A DNA stretch of 50,232 nucleotides from positions 1 to 50,232 of the forward strand of contig JAJDTL010000005.1 in assembly GCA_022827195.1 (NCBI GenBank). Direction: 5' to 3'. Every line of letters begins with the position of its first letter. Position 1 is the stretch's first letter. The translations under genes were made by a program, and so were the position numbers. Positions 1 to 9,389 of this stretch are shown one piece after another. Below the pieces are notes generated by a model. It was given only the letters and a program-made list of their open reading frames with translations, was not told the origin of the DNA and made no database searches. The DNA is from Caldilineaceae bacterium. Its GTDB lineage: Bacteria; Chloroflexota; Anaerolineae; Caldilineales; Caldilineaceae.

Positions 1-2
1 CC

Positions 3-125
3 ATCTTGCGCCGCTTAGCTCTCAACCTCCTACGCCAAGAGAAGAGCGCCAAAATCGGTATCGCTGCCAAACGCAAACGAGCAGGTTGGAAAACTGACTA
101 TCTCCTAAAGGTCCTCTCCCAATAA
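3..125 (+). pseudogene. ISAs1-family transposase, C-terminal end (cut by window edge)
   Basis: The forward frame opening at base 3 reads through to TAA at 123-125 and ends in [14 protein letters not shown] followed by [13 protein letters not shown]. That arrangement is the usual C-terminus of ISAs1-type DDE transposases: a conserved ALNLL(K/R)xE...KxGI...KR...AGW...YLLKVL tail. Only the last 40 codons lie in the window, so it cannot be told whether the gene is intact upstream. The 200 bases that follow hold no recognisable gene before the first family A element. The family call rests on remembered motif similarity, not on a search. Confidence 0.65.
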
Positions 126-328
126 GATGCGTATGCCCTGATGTCATCCCTCTTTGCATGAAGGTGGGCTCTGTGATACAGTTAAAATGTTGAAACATTT
201 TGCATAGAGCTTGTTGCGATTGCATTGTGGCCGATGGGAGATCGAGGAGCTTCCGTTAACAAGCTTCTGCAAAAGATGAGGAGGCGAGCTACGGCTCGTC
301 TCTTTCTTTTTGGCATTGATCTATAGGC

Positions 329-625
329 TGGGCCCCACGAAGCGGACCACAAGCTAAGATGTATAACGAAGGAGTTCACTAGCCCTGTGGAAGGGCAGCA
401 CGATGGTCAAGAAACGGCGGCGACACATGGCGGCCTGCAAGTCTCGGATTGCGCCTGAAGCACTCGAAGGCAGCCAAACGATTAGCCCGTATCTCAATAG
501 TCGTATGCCCTCAGAAGTGCGCTACTTGATCCGATGGCGACAGTTTCCTCGTCGTCGATTAGGGTCAGATGCATTCGTCTGGACGCACTTTTTCCCGGTT
601 TCGTGGTCTAGTCCTAGGGGCCAAC
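329..625 (+). mobile_element. Family A IS3-derived ~300-bp element, copy A1
   Basis: The left end begins TGGGCCCC and continues with GGACCACAAGCTAAG. The right end is its imperfect inverted complement, TTTCGTGGTCTAG then GGGGCCAAC. Inside is a decayed orfA head starting at 403 (MVKKRRRHMAACK...ALEGSQTIS), which resembles the N-terminus of IS3-family OrfA helix-turn-helix proteins. The element is about 297 bp, far too short for a complete IS3, so it is a non-autonomous deletion derivative. Its right end lies 16 bp from the stop codon of the convergent helicase gene. Confidence 0.7.
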
Positions 626-641
626 TTTATGCGCCTGAAGT

Positions 642-3600
642 TTAACCACCACAAGCCTCTGAAATCAGTCTATTGACGCGAACCATGTCGAGACCGTCCT
701 TCATAGAATCGGTTGTCGTAATGAGAACCGTGTCGCCGCCTTGGCTGTCCCCCGCTAGATTGACGCCATTGTTTTGATACCAAGCCAGTTTTCTCTCCCA
801 AGCTGCTCGATATTCTGGTTTGGAAAGCATGCCCAGATGTTCCCAATAGACTGTGCGACCAGATATTTCGTCTTCTATAGTAAAGTCGGGATAGCGAGTC
901 TGCCCCGCAAGTGTGAGGCTTTTCTCGTATTCGAAGTTTACGCCTGCCTTGTCTAGGGCTTCAGCTATCAAGAGCTCCGACTTTGAGCGAACTGCCAGAC
1001 CTCTGCTAGTTCGATGCACTAGACCCTTTTGGAGGAACACGCTACCTTGGGACTGCGGAATCTCAAGCATCTGACAGTCAGTTAACAGGTTTGTTTGGCG
1101 GCTGGCAGTCTCGCTTCGATGGGGTGCGGCCAGTCCCTTTAAGAGACTGCGTTGTCCCTGGTGCATTACCACAACCCTTTCTTGTTGACGTGTAAGCGCT
1201 GTGTATACTAGCTCTCGTGAGAGAATTGGGTGTTCTTCGGGTAACACAAGAATTACGAGGCGGAACTGACTTCCCTGAGCTTTGTGAACGGTCAAAGCGT
1301 AGGCCAACTCGAGTGTTGTGTCTCCTTCCTCTTGAAAATCTCTATTGAAGAAATCGTAGGTGTGGCCTCGCTGAGAAGAAAACTCGACCGTGATCTTGTT
1401 GGGAGCTCGCTTCATGTTCTTGGTCTTCCACTGGCCTACCACCATTCCGATCTCACCATTTGCGAGGTAACGTAGCGCACCCGCTGGCGGATACACACTG
1501 TCTCGTGGTTGATTCTTGAGGTTGATGACCTTGTCCCCATAGACGATCTGTTCCGCTCCAAATGGTTTTGGTATCTTTCTATTCCTATGCCTAGAGGCGA
1601 GGTTTAGAAACCCAACTCTGAACCGTTCATGAATCTGACGATTGATGTCCCCTACACCGAAGGGCATGCCCCGCAGTGGACTCAGGATTTGCCAGTCCTC
1701 AATTTTGATTGCAGCACCGGTATTGCCGGGCCGAGTGCGGTTGAAGTAGTCGTAATTGCCACTTTGTGTGGAGCCCAAAGATTGATTGAAGCCTCTTAAG
1801 TCTTCACCATCGTTCAAACCTAACTCTTCGACCAATACGTCAATCAATTTGGGCTGGAAGTCTTCTGGCCTCTCCCACTCGATGAATCGTAAAGACGGTG
1901 ATTCGCCAGAATCGACCGAAAAGACATCATCATCCCCGGGGGCGGGCAGAGTCGTACTGAACCATCTTGCCAGCCGACGATCCGGGCGATCGACACCGAT
2001 CTGGCGTCGTTCGATTGTTAGTTCGGCGTAACCCTTATCGACGCGTGGGAAACGAGTTTCCAGGTCGTCTGGACGAAGCGTAGCCACTATGTCTACAAAT
2101 GGACGTCCGGCCCCAATAGGGGGAAGCTGAGCAGGATCGCCGACCAGAATGAGACGTTTCACCCCTTGGAGAGCATCCAAAAGAGCGCCAAACATATCCT
2201 CGGTAAGCATGGATGCCTCGTCCACAATCACCGTACCAAAGCCTGTTGCTTTTGGACGGTTGCTTACGTGATATCTTCCTGATTTGACGTCGTAGCGGCC
2301 GTTCTTGTTAAGAAATTGGGCGATGGTAAAAGCACGTGTACCGGCCCCACCGGCAAGCTCCTGCATTCGGACTCGCGCCTTTCCTGTTGGCGCGAGTAGT
2401 AAAAGGCCATCCTGGCTGACCCCATCTTGGTTACAAAGTATCCCGAGGGTCGAAGTCTTCCCAGTGCCGGCAGGGCCAACTAGCACCGAAAATCGCGACT
2501 CTGCCAGTTCGGCGATCGCTCTAGCTTTTTCCCTTTGGGCCTGTTCTTCTTCTTCGTCTTGGGGAAACCCAAACTTTTCGGACAAGAGTCCGGCCCAATT
2601 GACATCTACTTTATGGCGTATGCCCTTGATTCGTCCCCGTACGTTCTTACCCACGATTTCCCGGATCTCGCGGTAGCGGTCAAGTTGCAAAGCCAAACCT
2701 TCGTCCGAATTGGCCCGTACAATCTCTGGCGCCATGCCTTTCACAGAAGATTCGAGAATGTCCGACGTTACCTGGCACTCTGGGTGTGCTGAGGAATCGC
2801 GTATGGCTCCTACAACGTCACTGGCAGTTTGCAGGGTGTGTCCGCGGGATGCAGATTCTTCAAGAGTCCAAACGCTAAAGGCTCGAACCCGACGGGAGTC
2901 CACTCCGGAATCAAGCCCCATTGGCTTTTCAAGCGGATGGGAGTTGCGTACAATGTCATCGGGAAAAACGCCGCGGTCTACAGTCAATAGATGGATAGCC
3001 TCGGGATCATGTCTACTAATCTCATATAGTCGATATGGATTCTGCAGGATTTCCTCGTCCGTTGCATTCCAACCATTCCGTTTGCGGAAGCTTTCATCAT
3101 AGAAGCCTTGAGCCTGTTCAACGTTGATTTCAAAACGACTCAATAGGCGCAGGAACGAGCGACGCACATCTGAAAGATGATTCCAAGTGTTGGCAACCTC
3201 TTTAATGTCTTGATGCAATTCAGGGGGGAGAACCTCGGAAGGCTCCCGGAACGCTGCGTCCACAAATGGCCAAGGGTCGGCATTTTCTCCAGCGTGACTC
3301 TGTAACGCGTGGGCTACATACAACCCCTGTGACAGTCCGAAGGCACGCAGCACCGCCCCTAAGCCGGGGAAAGGACCTCTTACCTTCCAGAGACGCACTA
3401 GTTCGTCATGGATCCACTGTTGTTGTTTCTTGGTTGCAATACCCAAGTCATGTTCAATCCGGTCAAGTGCGTTTACCATTGAAAGGAGTGCTGAGATAGC
3501 GCCATCGTGGGTAACAAGCTCGCTGCCGTACGAGAATTCACCCCACCGTTCAGATGGTGCAAACGCGGTATAAGGATCCAAGTCAAGAGTTGGATTCTCG

Positions 3601-4340
3601 GCAGCTCTTTGGAGAATGTCATAGTAGGGCATCAAGAACCCGTCTTTTTCGTTGGGACGAATCGAGTGTTGGATGGGTCGTTCCCATATCATCCCGCGAA
3701 AGCCGCCACCATTTCGTTTGTACTCCGACAACTTGCCGATATGTTTGACTCTCCCAACGCCGACGATGACACGGCTTGTTCCTTCAACGAAGGGCACATG
3801 CTTTGCGTAGAAAAGACAGAGTGAATCCTCAAGTCGAAGATGGTCAGAGAAGCCGTCAAGGAGAGTTCTCTGATTATTGTATTCAGTCACCCAGTTTGTA
3901 TGGCGCCTAAACTTTGGCTCGCGTGAGCTATCAACATCAAGTCCCTGGATTTCTCTGAAACTCTCTAGATTCTTTACCAGTAACCAAAAGAAGGGGACGA
4001 CACCGGCGGAATAGGGGGGAAAGTGCTGGAGGGTGGGTCGAAAGTGACCAAATTCTTGAACGCCCATCGCTGCCAGTGCGTGGTGATTCTCATCTTGGAC
4101 CGCAAAAGGTGCCATAAATGTCGCTCGTTCCTGTACACAGCAGGGCCACTGTTCCGGCGGAAGCCCCTCTAGGCTTTTGCCGGCAATCGGTAATTCAGCG
4201 TTGATCTTCTTGGCTCTTCCTATACTCTTGAGTTTCGCGCAAGCACCATTTAGATGTGGCTCTTTACACACTGTGCCTCTCCAACCGGCATCATGCCAAG
4301 GAACACGAATGGAAAGGTGACGAAGTGGGAAGTCGTTCAC
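642..4340 (-). CDS. RecD-like superfamily 1 DNA helicase with C-terminal PD-(D/E)XK nuclease-like domain
   Basis: This 1232-residue protein carries a complete SF1 helicase core: Walker A GPAGTGKT at 622-629, Walker B VDEAS with D707/E708 followed by LVGDPAQLPP, and a late motif VHKAQG at 1018-1023 followed by VYTALTR. This order is typical of RecD/RecD2-type 5'-3' helicases. The last 120 residues contain SELLIAEAL, then PDFT (1151-1154) and YWEHLG, the layout of a restriction-endonuclease-fold nuclease, so it probably unwinds and cuts DNA. The N-terminal 500 residues are unfamiliar; early Cys residues (for example WPCC) could bind metal. Translation starts with GTG preceded by AGGAGA at good spacing. 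RecD2 proteins are usually near 750 residues, so this is an extended form. It stands alone between elements A1 and A2 and is less GC-rich than the chromosome around 20-31 kb. A mobile-DNA defence role is inference from domains and context. Confidence 0.85.
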   Translation of the reverse strand: MNDFPLRHLSIRVPWHDAGWRGTVCKEPHLNGACAKLKSIGRAKKINAELPIAGKSLEGLPPEQWPCCVQERATFMAPFAVQDENHHALAAMGVQEFGHFRPTLQHFPPYSAGVVPFFWLLVKNLESFREIQGLDVDSSREPKFRRHTNWVTEYNNQRTLLDGFSDHLRLEDSLCLFYAKHVPFVEGTSRVIVGVGRVKHIGKLSEYKRNGGGFRGMIWERPIQHSIRPNEKDGFLMPYYDILQRAAENPTLDLDPYTAFAPSERWGEFSYGSELVTHDGAISALLSMVNALDRIEHDLGIATKKQQQWIHDELVRLWKVRGPFPGLGAVLRAFGLSQGLYVAHALQSHAGENADPWPFVDAAFREPSEVLPPELHQDIKEVANTWNHLSDVRRSFLRLLSRFEINVEQAQGFYDESFRKRNGWNATDEEILQNPYRLYEISRHDPEAIHLLTVDRGVFPDDIVRNSHPLEKPMGLDSGVDSRRVRAFSVWTLEESASRGHTLQTASDVVGAIRDSSAHPECQVTSDILESSVKGMAPEIVRANSDEGLALQLDRYREIREIVGKNVRGRIKGIRHKVDVNWAGLLSEKFGFPQDEEEEQAQREKARAIAELAESRFSVLVGPAGTGKTSTLGILCNQDGVSQDGLLLLAPTGKARVRMQELAGGAGTRAFTIAQFLNKNGRYDVKSGRYHVSNRPKATGFGTVIVDEASMLTEDMFGALLDALQGVKRLILVGDPAQLPPIGAGRPFVDIVATLRPDDLETRFPRVDKGYAELTIERRQIGVDRPDRRLARWFSTTLPAPGDDDVFSVDSGESPSLRFIEWERPEDFQPKLIDVLVEELGLNDGEDLRGFNQSLGSTQSGNYDYFNRTRPGNTGAAIKIEDWQILSPLRGMPFGVGDINRQIHERFRVGFLNLASRHRNRKIPKPFGAEQIVYGDKVINLKNQPRDSVYPPAGALRYLANGEIGMVVGQWKTKNMKRAPNKITVEFSSQRGHTYDFFNRDFQEEGDTTLELAYALTVHKAQGSQFRLVILVLPEEHPILSRELVYTALTRQQERVVVMHQGQRSLLKGLAAPHRSETASRQTNLLTDCQMLEIPQSQGSVFLQKGLVHRTSRGLAVRSKSELLIAEALDKAGVNFEYEKSLTLAGQTRYPDFTIEDEISGRTVYWEHLGMLSKPEYRAAWERKLAWYQNNGVNLAGDSQGGDTVLITTTDSMKDGLDMVRVNRLISEACGG

Positions 4341-4388
4341 TTAGTTGTCTCCTGTGACTGGGTTTCCTATATGAATCAGAAACTGAAG

Positions 4389-4930
4389 TGGACCCCAAAA
4401 AACTGGACCACAAGCTAAGGTGTATAATGGAGCAGTTCCCCCAGTTTGCAGAGAGGCAGCACGGTGGTCAAGAAACGGAGGCGACACTCGGCGGCCTGCA
4501 AGTTGCGCATTGCGCTGGAATCGCTTGAGGGTAGCAAGACGATCAGCCAGTCTCCCATCGACTGCACCCCCCAAGAAGACCCCTTCTCGCCCCGACGATG
4601 GCAGCCCGCCCGTCACCGCTCAGAGCCCGCCCCGATACTCCGCGGCCGAAAACGGTCCAAAGACCAATTATACCACCCGAAAATGTCATTTTCATGTCGT
4701 TTCCTGTTCTCTTGGTGGCAATAACGTGTCAATCTGTCTCTATGCGCTCGACCGGTGCTGCATTTTCTGCTCCCCATGCAAAGGCGCTTCGGCAAGATGG
4801 AGACCGCGCAGCTGCTGGCCGAAATGCCCGCCGTCCGCGCCGGCCCCGCCTCTGCCCCATCTGCCACCAGAAAAGCCGCGTCTGAAGCCGAGGTTGTCGC
4901 CGCTCCACATCGCGCGGTTGGGCCGGCAGA
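4389..4930 (+). mobile_element. Family A element copy A2, longer form (direct repeat of A3)
   Basis: It starts TGGACCCCAAAAAACTGGACC and carries the decayed orfA head (KKRRRHSAACK...LESLEGSKTIS) from about 4464. About 290 bp in, near CGGCCGAAAACGGTCC, the family A homology ends. A further 250 bp follow that are repeated almost identically in A3 (6583-7122), including a conserved stretch around TGTCATTTTCATGTCGTTTCC. The extra segment encodes nothing convincing. The element lies 48 bp upstream of the helicase start, in the same orientation as A1, so the helicase is bracketed by two direct copies. Confidence 0.65.
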
Positions 4931-4936
4931 GAGCCA

Positions 4937-5216
4937 GGACGCTCTACATCGATCCTGGGTCGCCGTGGGAGAACGGCTTGCGAGTTTCAACGGGAAGTCG
5001 GGGGACGAGCTGCTGGACAGGGAGCTCTTCTATACGCTGCTGGAGGTGCGTCTGCTGACGGAGCGGTTCAGGCGGCCCTCCAACCGGGTCAGACCGCACA
5101 ACTCGCTGGGCTGCCGGCCGCCGGCGCCTGAGGCCCTCTTGCTTGCTTGCCTGCCCTGTTCCGTTGCTTGTCGGACGAACATGACGGGTGGTACAAACAT
5201 CGGGGGCAGGTCATGA
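4937..5216 (+). pseudogene. IS3-family OrfB transposase, C-terminal relic with right end (family B, copy B1)
   Basis: One frame reads TLYIDPGSPWENG and the next, after a frameshift near 4980, reads SFNGKSGDELLDRELFYTLLEV...VRPHNSLGCRPPAPEA. These are the catalytic-core tail motifs of IS3-family OrfB (GSPWENG, FNGKxRDELL, RPHxSLGYRPPAPEA). The frame runs into the terminal inverted repeat, which ends GGGGGCAGGTCA at 5213, the same end seen in copies at 13555, 14671 and 18577. The N-terminal two thirds of the transposase are absent, so it is dead. Its end lies about 18 bp from the stop codon of the convergent SH3/TPR gene. Confidence 0.75.
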
Positions 5217-5231
5217 CAGCGGCCTCTTGGT

Positions 5232-6515
5232 TTATCTGAAGGCGTTGATTAGGTTTAAGGCGGACGCCTCCGATTCCCAGTCTTGGTATTTCCGAGCTAA
5301 CGCTACTGCGGTTTCAGCGTCTGACAGGGATTGTTGTCGGTTTCCCAAGTAATAGTAGGCATAGGCTCGCCCCAAATAGGAAGCGATGAACCTGGATTCG
5401 TCATCCAGGTAGCAGTTGTTGGGGCAGGGGTGGGGTGTTGGAGAAGGACCAGCCGTTGGATTTGGTTCTGGGGTGGAGGTACATAATCGGAGTGCGGCAC
5501 TGGTTAATCTGCTTCCCTTTAGACTGATTGCCTTGTCGAAGTCAGTAACTGCATTTTGATACTGTTTGAAATCCTGCAATAAGAGCAGACCCCTACTGGT
5601 ATAGGCTTCATCATAACCGGGTCTTATCCTGATGGCTTCCGTAAAATCCGTATAGGCAGTCTGGATTTGTCCCAGCTTCTTCCAAGAAATCCCTCTGTTA
5701 CGAAAAGCGCAGGCTTCGGTTGGGTCTAGCTTGATCACTTGGTTGTAGTCCTGAATAGAGGCTTCCAATTGACCTAAATTTGCTTTGGCGACGCCTCGAT
5801 TCAGATAATCGGTAGGTTCTTTGGAAAAGAGACCAAGACCGATTTTCTTGTCATAGCAATCAACGGCTTTCTGGTATTGACCGTTACGTAGTTGGTTCAG
5901 GCAAGGATCGGAGGAGCTATAGTCTTTGAGAGTCACGGGAAGGCGGGTGACGAAGACCACCGGACTATGTGTAGCACGAAGTGTGGGGCGGGCTGTTGGA
6001 GCAGAAGTTTCCGCCCGACGTTCCACCACTAGGCTGCCCGCCACCCAGCCATATTTGTTGTCATCTACACAACAGAACCGATACCAACCGTTGTTATGTC
6101 GGCCATGCGGTTTGTCAATAGTGTCGCCTGCTTTTACTGATCCTATGATAGGATGATTGGTTCCGGGTCCTGCACGTACATTGCCTCGTTCGACCACCAC
6201 GACCAGAACGGAACCGGCAGGAACTGGGTTTAGTTGATGGGTTGGGGTTGCTGTCGAGACTGTTGTAGGCGTAACTGTCGAGCCTGCTGTCAGTTTGTTG
6301 ACTTTGCTACTTAGGGAATCCACCTGTTTCTTCAGTTTTTCAACCTGGGTTTCGAGTGACGAGATCCGATCTTCCAAAGCTCTGTTTTGTGTTGGTGCTG
6401 TCGTTCCCCAACCGGTAGTGCTGATGATAGGGATCGAGAAGATGATCAAGATACCGATCAATATCGCCCAGGCGGTTAATGTTTTGAATCCTCCAGCGTC
6501 CTGTTGTTTCCGCAT
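5232..6515 (-). CDS. Membrane-anchored SH3-domain and TPR-repeat protein
   Basis: The 427-residue product has one N-terminal membrane segment (about residues 12-32), a coiled-coil stretch with heptad leucines (about 46-75), a Pro/Thr linker, and an SH3b-like domain (about 100-165, with GNVRAGPGTNHPIIG and YGWVAGSLV). TPR repeats follow (about 205-330, for example DYLNRGVAKANLGQLEASIQ), then a Pro/Thr-rich spacer and a final TPR-like helix pair (AYAYYYLGNRQQSL). This suggests an extracytoplasmic scaffold or wall-binding protein; SH3b domains often bind peptidoglycan. The start is supported by GAGGACGCC just upstream. It stands alone between relic B1 and element A3. The domain calls are firm; the cellular role is unknown. 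Confidence 0.8.
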   Translation of the reverse strand: MRKQQDAGGFKTLTAWAILIGILIIFSIPIISTTGWGTTAPTQNRALEDRISSLETQVEKLKKQVDSLSSKVNKLTAGSTVTPTTVSTATPTHQLNPVPAGSVLVVVVERGNVRAGPGTNHPIIGSVKAGDTIDKPHGRHNNGWYRFCCVDDNKYGWVAGSLVVERRAETSAPTARPTLRATHSPVVFVTRLPVTLKDYSSSDPCLNQLRNGQYQKAVDCYDKKIGLGLFSKEPTDYLNRGVAKANLGQLEASIQDYNQVIKLDPTEACAFRNRGISWKKLGQIQTAYTDFTEAIRIRPGYDEAYTSRGLLLLQDFKQYQNAVTDFDKAISLKGSRLTSAALRLCTSTPEPNPTAGPSPTPHPCPNNCYLDDESRFIASYLGRAYAYYYLGNRQQSLSDAETAVALARKYQDWESEASALNLINAFR

Positions 6516-6582
6516 GGTGGCGTCCTCAAAACGGATGTGCTCCTACAGGGTGGACGGTGATGGTGAATGGGTGGGTTATGGT

Positions 6583-7122
6583 TGGCCCCAAAAACTGGAC
6601 CACAAGCTAAGGTGTAAAATGTAGCAGTTCCCCCAGCCTGCAGTGAGGCAGCACGGTGGTCAAAAAACGGCGTCGACACACGGCGACCTGCAAGTTTCAG
6701 ATTGTGCTGAAACCGCCTAAAGCCGGCAACACAATCAGCCGGTCCCCCAACGATCGCGCCCCCCAAGAAGACCCCCTTCTCGCCCCGGCGATGGCAATCC
6801 GCCCGTCACCGCTCAGAGCCCGCCCCGATACTCCGCGGCCGAAAACGGTCTAAGACTTAACTATACCACCCATAAATGTCATTTTCATGTCGTTTCCCGT
6901 TTCATTTGTGTCAATAACGTATCAATCTGTCTCTATGCCCTCGACCGCTGCGGCATTGTCTGGTCCGCATGCAAAGGCGCTTCGGCAAGACGGAGACCGC
7001 GCAGCTGCTGGCCGAAGTGCCCGCCGCCCGCGCCGGCCCGGCCTCTGCCGCATCTGCCGTAAGAAAAGCCGCGCCTGAAGCCGAGGTTGTCGCCGCTCCA
7101 CTTCGCGCGGCTGGCCCGGCTG
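6583..7122 (+). mobile_element. Family A element copy A3, longer form (direct repeat of A2)
   Basis: It begins TGGCCCCAAAAACTGGACC, carries the decayed orfA head from about 6657 (KKRRRHTATCK...KPPKAGNTIS), and continues past the usual 290-bp point through the same 250-bp extension as A2. Similarity to A2 stops near 7122, where A2 runs on into the IS3 OrfB relic and A3 runs into unrelated sequence. The element begins 67 bp upstream of the SH3/TPR gene start. Confidence 0.65.
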
Positions 7123-8041
7123 GGAGCGGGCATGCCGTGCCCTGGCGCCATTCGATGTAGGTTTGCCCCTTGTGTTGAAATAACACCAGCTCGCCGGCAG
7201 TGCTTTCGTCAGCGTTGCCTTCTTCATCGCAGGGGCGCCCTTCGCACGAAAATGCTATGCTCACCCCGTCGCGCCGCGGGGAACGGTTTCTGCCGGTCGC
7301 TTTGACGGTACTGCCGTCTGCCGCAATGCCTGCGCCTTCAATCTCTTCCTCCTCTCCGCGGTTCCAGACCTCTACTGCTGCCTGGCGCAGCTGGTCGAAA
7401 CCGCGCTGCGGACAGCAGAGAGAGTTTTCATCTCCTTCCAACCTGGGCAACGGTCCTCCAAAATACCCTTCCATCGTCAGCCTCCTCTCCACTTCTCGCC
7501 GTTGGCAAAGTTGGGAACAGTCACGAGGCTTTCTCATGGCCCCCGTTTCGGCCAAAGCGCAGTCCTCTCTTCCCCGTCATCCCCGTAGGCCAGCCTGTAG
7601 GCTTCCCGGCCACGACCTTCGCGCGCCCCGTCCTCCTGCTCCCCGCGCCGTGCGCGACGACGCCTACCATCTTCGTAACCTTCGCAATAGGCAGACGCGC
7701 CTCGCGTCTGCTCGCCTGAGTCATCGGCGTCAGCCTGGAGACGATCAAGATATTGGAACGGTTGCCGGAATTGGGGATCGAAAAAGCAGAGCCTGTAGTA
7801 GATACCTAGAGCGTTACTTAGCCAGCAGTGGGGAAGAGGGAAGCCGGTTTCGCGCCAGAGTACACCTTAGCAAGTGGTTCAGTTGTGGGGTCAAGCTCAC
7901 GGAACTCGAAAGAAAACTCACGACCGCCCGCTGGACTTTGATTACCGCCTTGTGGACTGCCAACCGCCTAGCGTCACAAGACTGTACGCGGCAGAGTGAG
8001 TCCCCAAAGCCCTACCGTCGCTATTTCCAAACATGTTGAAT
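7123..8041 (-). other. Degraded stretch with no confident gene
   Basis: No intact recognisable gene lies here. On the minus strand, about 7140-7537 stays open and reads from MRKPRDCS through MEGYFGGPLPRLEG and GAGIAADGSTVKATG to FQHKGQTYIEW. It then runs directly into the repeated extension of A3, so at best it is the front part of a truncated protein. A second open minus frame, about 7538-7867, lacks a start codon. I do not recognise either. GC-rich DNA keeps frames open by chance, so both may be noise; the former could belong to another insertion element. Confidence 0.3.
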
Positions 8042-8590
8042 TCAAAGGCGAAGGAGCATCTCAACCTGCCGTTGTAACTTTTCAGGTAGAACATCTATAC
8101 AACGAAAATAGTATTTCACAACCCATTGTCGTACGGATAAACGTTCCGTTTCAAGACGATACAGAACAGGAACTAATTGCTCAAGCTCGGATAAAGCTTT
8201 CTGAACGTATTCTTCATCTGTACCATGGATTTGCCTCTGGGAAGCCTCTCCCTCGCTATCTGAACTTTCCAGACCCGTCTCCATAACATCGAATTCTTTC
8301 CCCAATTGTACCAGGTCGTCCTCAAACTTAATTCCCTCTTCCATTCGTTTCCTGCGGTTCGTAAGCAATTCACCCTCATACTTCCACCATACATTTCCAT
8401 TTATGTCTCCATCATTCCCACGCGCCCTTTTTGCTGCTTCGGTTACGCTGACGACATCTCCTTTGTAACGTACTTGCGGCGGGTCTTGTTTGGTAACTTC
8501 GCAAATGATATCTTCCTGATTCTTGAAGGTGAGGATAGCCCCGACGGGTATATCGAGCATCTTAAAATTAGACGGCGGCTTTTTTGACAT
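8042..8590 (-). CDS. Hypothetical protein with a possible RAMA/DUF4357-like N-terminal domain
   Basis: The 182-residue protein has an N-terminal module (about residues 12-80) with a P-x-G-x-x-L-x-F opening, a strand ending in CEV, then VRYKGDVVSVTEAA and WWKYEGELL. That spacing resembles RAMA or DUF4357-like domains, small DNA-binding modules found with restriction enzymes and methylases. The remaining 100 residues are acidic and helical (EEDLxxLxKEF, then EEYVQKALSELEQL), with no recognised family. AAAGGA about 7 nt upstream supports the start. It is notably AT-richer than the neighbouring relics and stands alone between the degraded stretch and element A4. The domain assignment is tentative. 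Confidence 0.6.
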   Translation of the reverse strand: MSKKPPSNFKMLDIPVGAILTFKNQEDIICEVTKQDPPQVRYKGDVVSVTEAAKRARGNDGDINGNVWWKYEGELLTNRRKRMEEGIKFEDDLVQLGKEFDVMETGLESSDSEGEASQRQIHGTDEEYVQKALSELEQLVPVLYRLETERLSVRQWVVKYYFRCIDVLPEKLQRQVEMLLRL

Positions 8591-8737
8591 GAACTATCCT
8601 TTCCAGAGTTGCTTTCAACTGCTATGCTGATGCCCTGTAACACGCCTTCTCGCCGTCTTAACCTTTACGAAGGTCGAGAAAAACGATACGTGAAATATCT
8701 TGGAGACGCAATTCGAGCGGTGCTGGATATTTGAAGT

Positions 8738-9036
8738 TGGCCCCAAAAACTGGACCACAAGCCAAGGTGTATAATCGAGCAATTCACCCAGCCTGCGAAG
8801 GGCAGAACGACAGCCAGGAGCCGGCGGCGCCACACGGCCGCCTGCAACTTCCGGGTCCCGCTGGAGGCGTTTGAAGGCAGCAAGACAATCAGCCGGCCTC
8901 CCGGCGATCGCACGCCGGCGCAAGAGCGCTTCGTTCCCTGAGGGCGGCAGACCGCCCCTTGCCGGTCAGGACCGGCCGCATCCGTCTGGATGCACCCTCT
9001 TGTTCCCGTTTCGTGGTCCACCCAGTGGGGCCGGCC
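8738..9036 (+). mobile_element. Family A ~300-bp element, copy A4
   Basis: The left end is TGGCCCCAAAAACTGGACCA; the right end is TTTCGTGGTCC then GTGGGGCCGGCCA. The inside is a frameshifted orfA head (arginine-rich start, then TAACNFRVPLEAFEGSKTIS) and a conserved right half with GGGCGGCAGACCGCCCCTTG, which is shared almost base for base with A5 and A6. Its 299-bp length matches A1 and A5 within a few bases, as expected for a family that spread in this deleted form. Confidence 0.75.
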
Positions 9037-9066
9037 ATACCTATCAGAACTTCCGAGGCGGAACCG

Positions 9067-9378
9067 ATGTCAAAACTCCCCGCACACCGCGACTTTATCG
9101 ATCTGGTGGCCGACTCTATCCTCGTCGCCTACCTGGATCACGGCGGCGCCCTGGACAATCAGGCCCTCACCGACCGTGTCCACCAGATGATCGCGCATCA
9201 ATACAATGGTGATCGGCGCCAGCTTGGCCGGCCTCTGGTGAACGCACGCAAACGCCTCAGTCTTCAACATCTGATCGAGAATGTCAAGCGCCAAGGCGAG
9301 GATGGGCCGGGCGTCTGGCGGCTTACCCACCGCGGCCAGGCCATGGCGCAACTCGTCAAACGCCACAGGTTTCCCTGA
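9067..9378 (+). CDS. Small winged-helix-like protein
   Basis: The 103-residue product begins MSKLPAHRDFIDLV. An upstream in-frame extension falls inside element A4 and is rejected as the start; GAGGCGGAACCG precedes the chosen ATG. Predicted helices (FIDLVADSILVAYLDHGG, ALTDRVHQMI) lead to a basic helix (RPLVNARKRLSLQHLI) and a terminal VWRLTHRGQAMA. That ending resembles the winged-helix close of Mrr N-terminal-type domains (WxLTxxG). It may be a small DNA-binding regulator. It fills the 350-bp gap between A4 and A5 almost exactly, leaving 30 bp before the start and 12 bp after the stop. Confidence 0.55.
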   Translation: MSKLPAHRDFIDLVADSILVAYLDHGGALDNQALTDRVHQMIAHQYNGDRRQLGRPLVNARKRLSLQHLIENVKRQGEDGPGVWRLTHRGQAMAQLVKRHRFP

Positions 9379-9389
9379 ACGGCGGACCC

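Noticed and set aside
7730..7805. Coding-like plus frame GVSLETIKILERLPELG
   Set aside because: The frame is open for only about 29 codons between stops, with no start, so it is too short to support a gene.
7200..8039. A 279-codon plus-strand open frame in the degraded stretch
   Set aside because: It has no ribosome-binding site, an arginine/proline/serine-heavy composition typical of a shadow frame, and no motif; the opposite strand is equally open.
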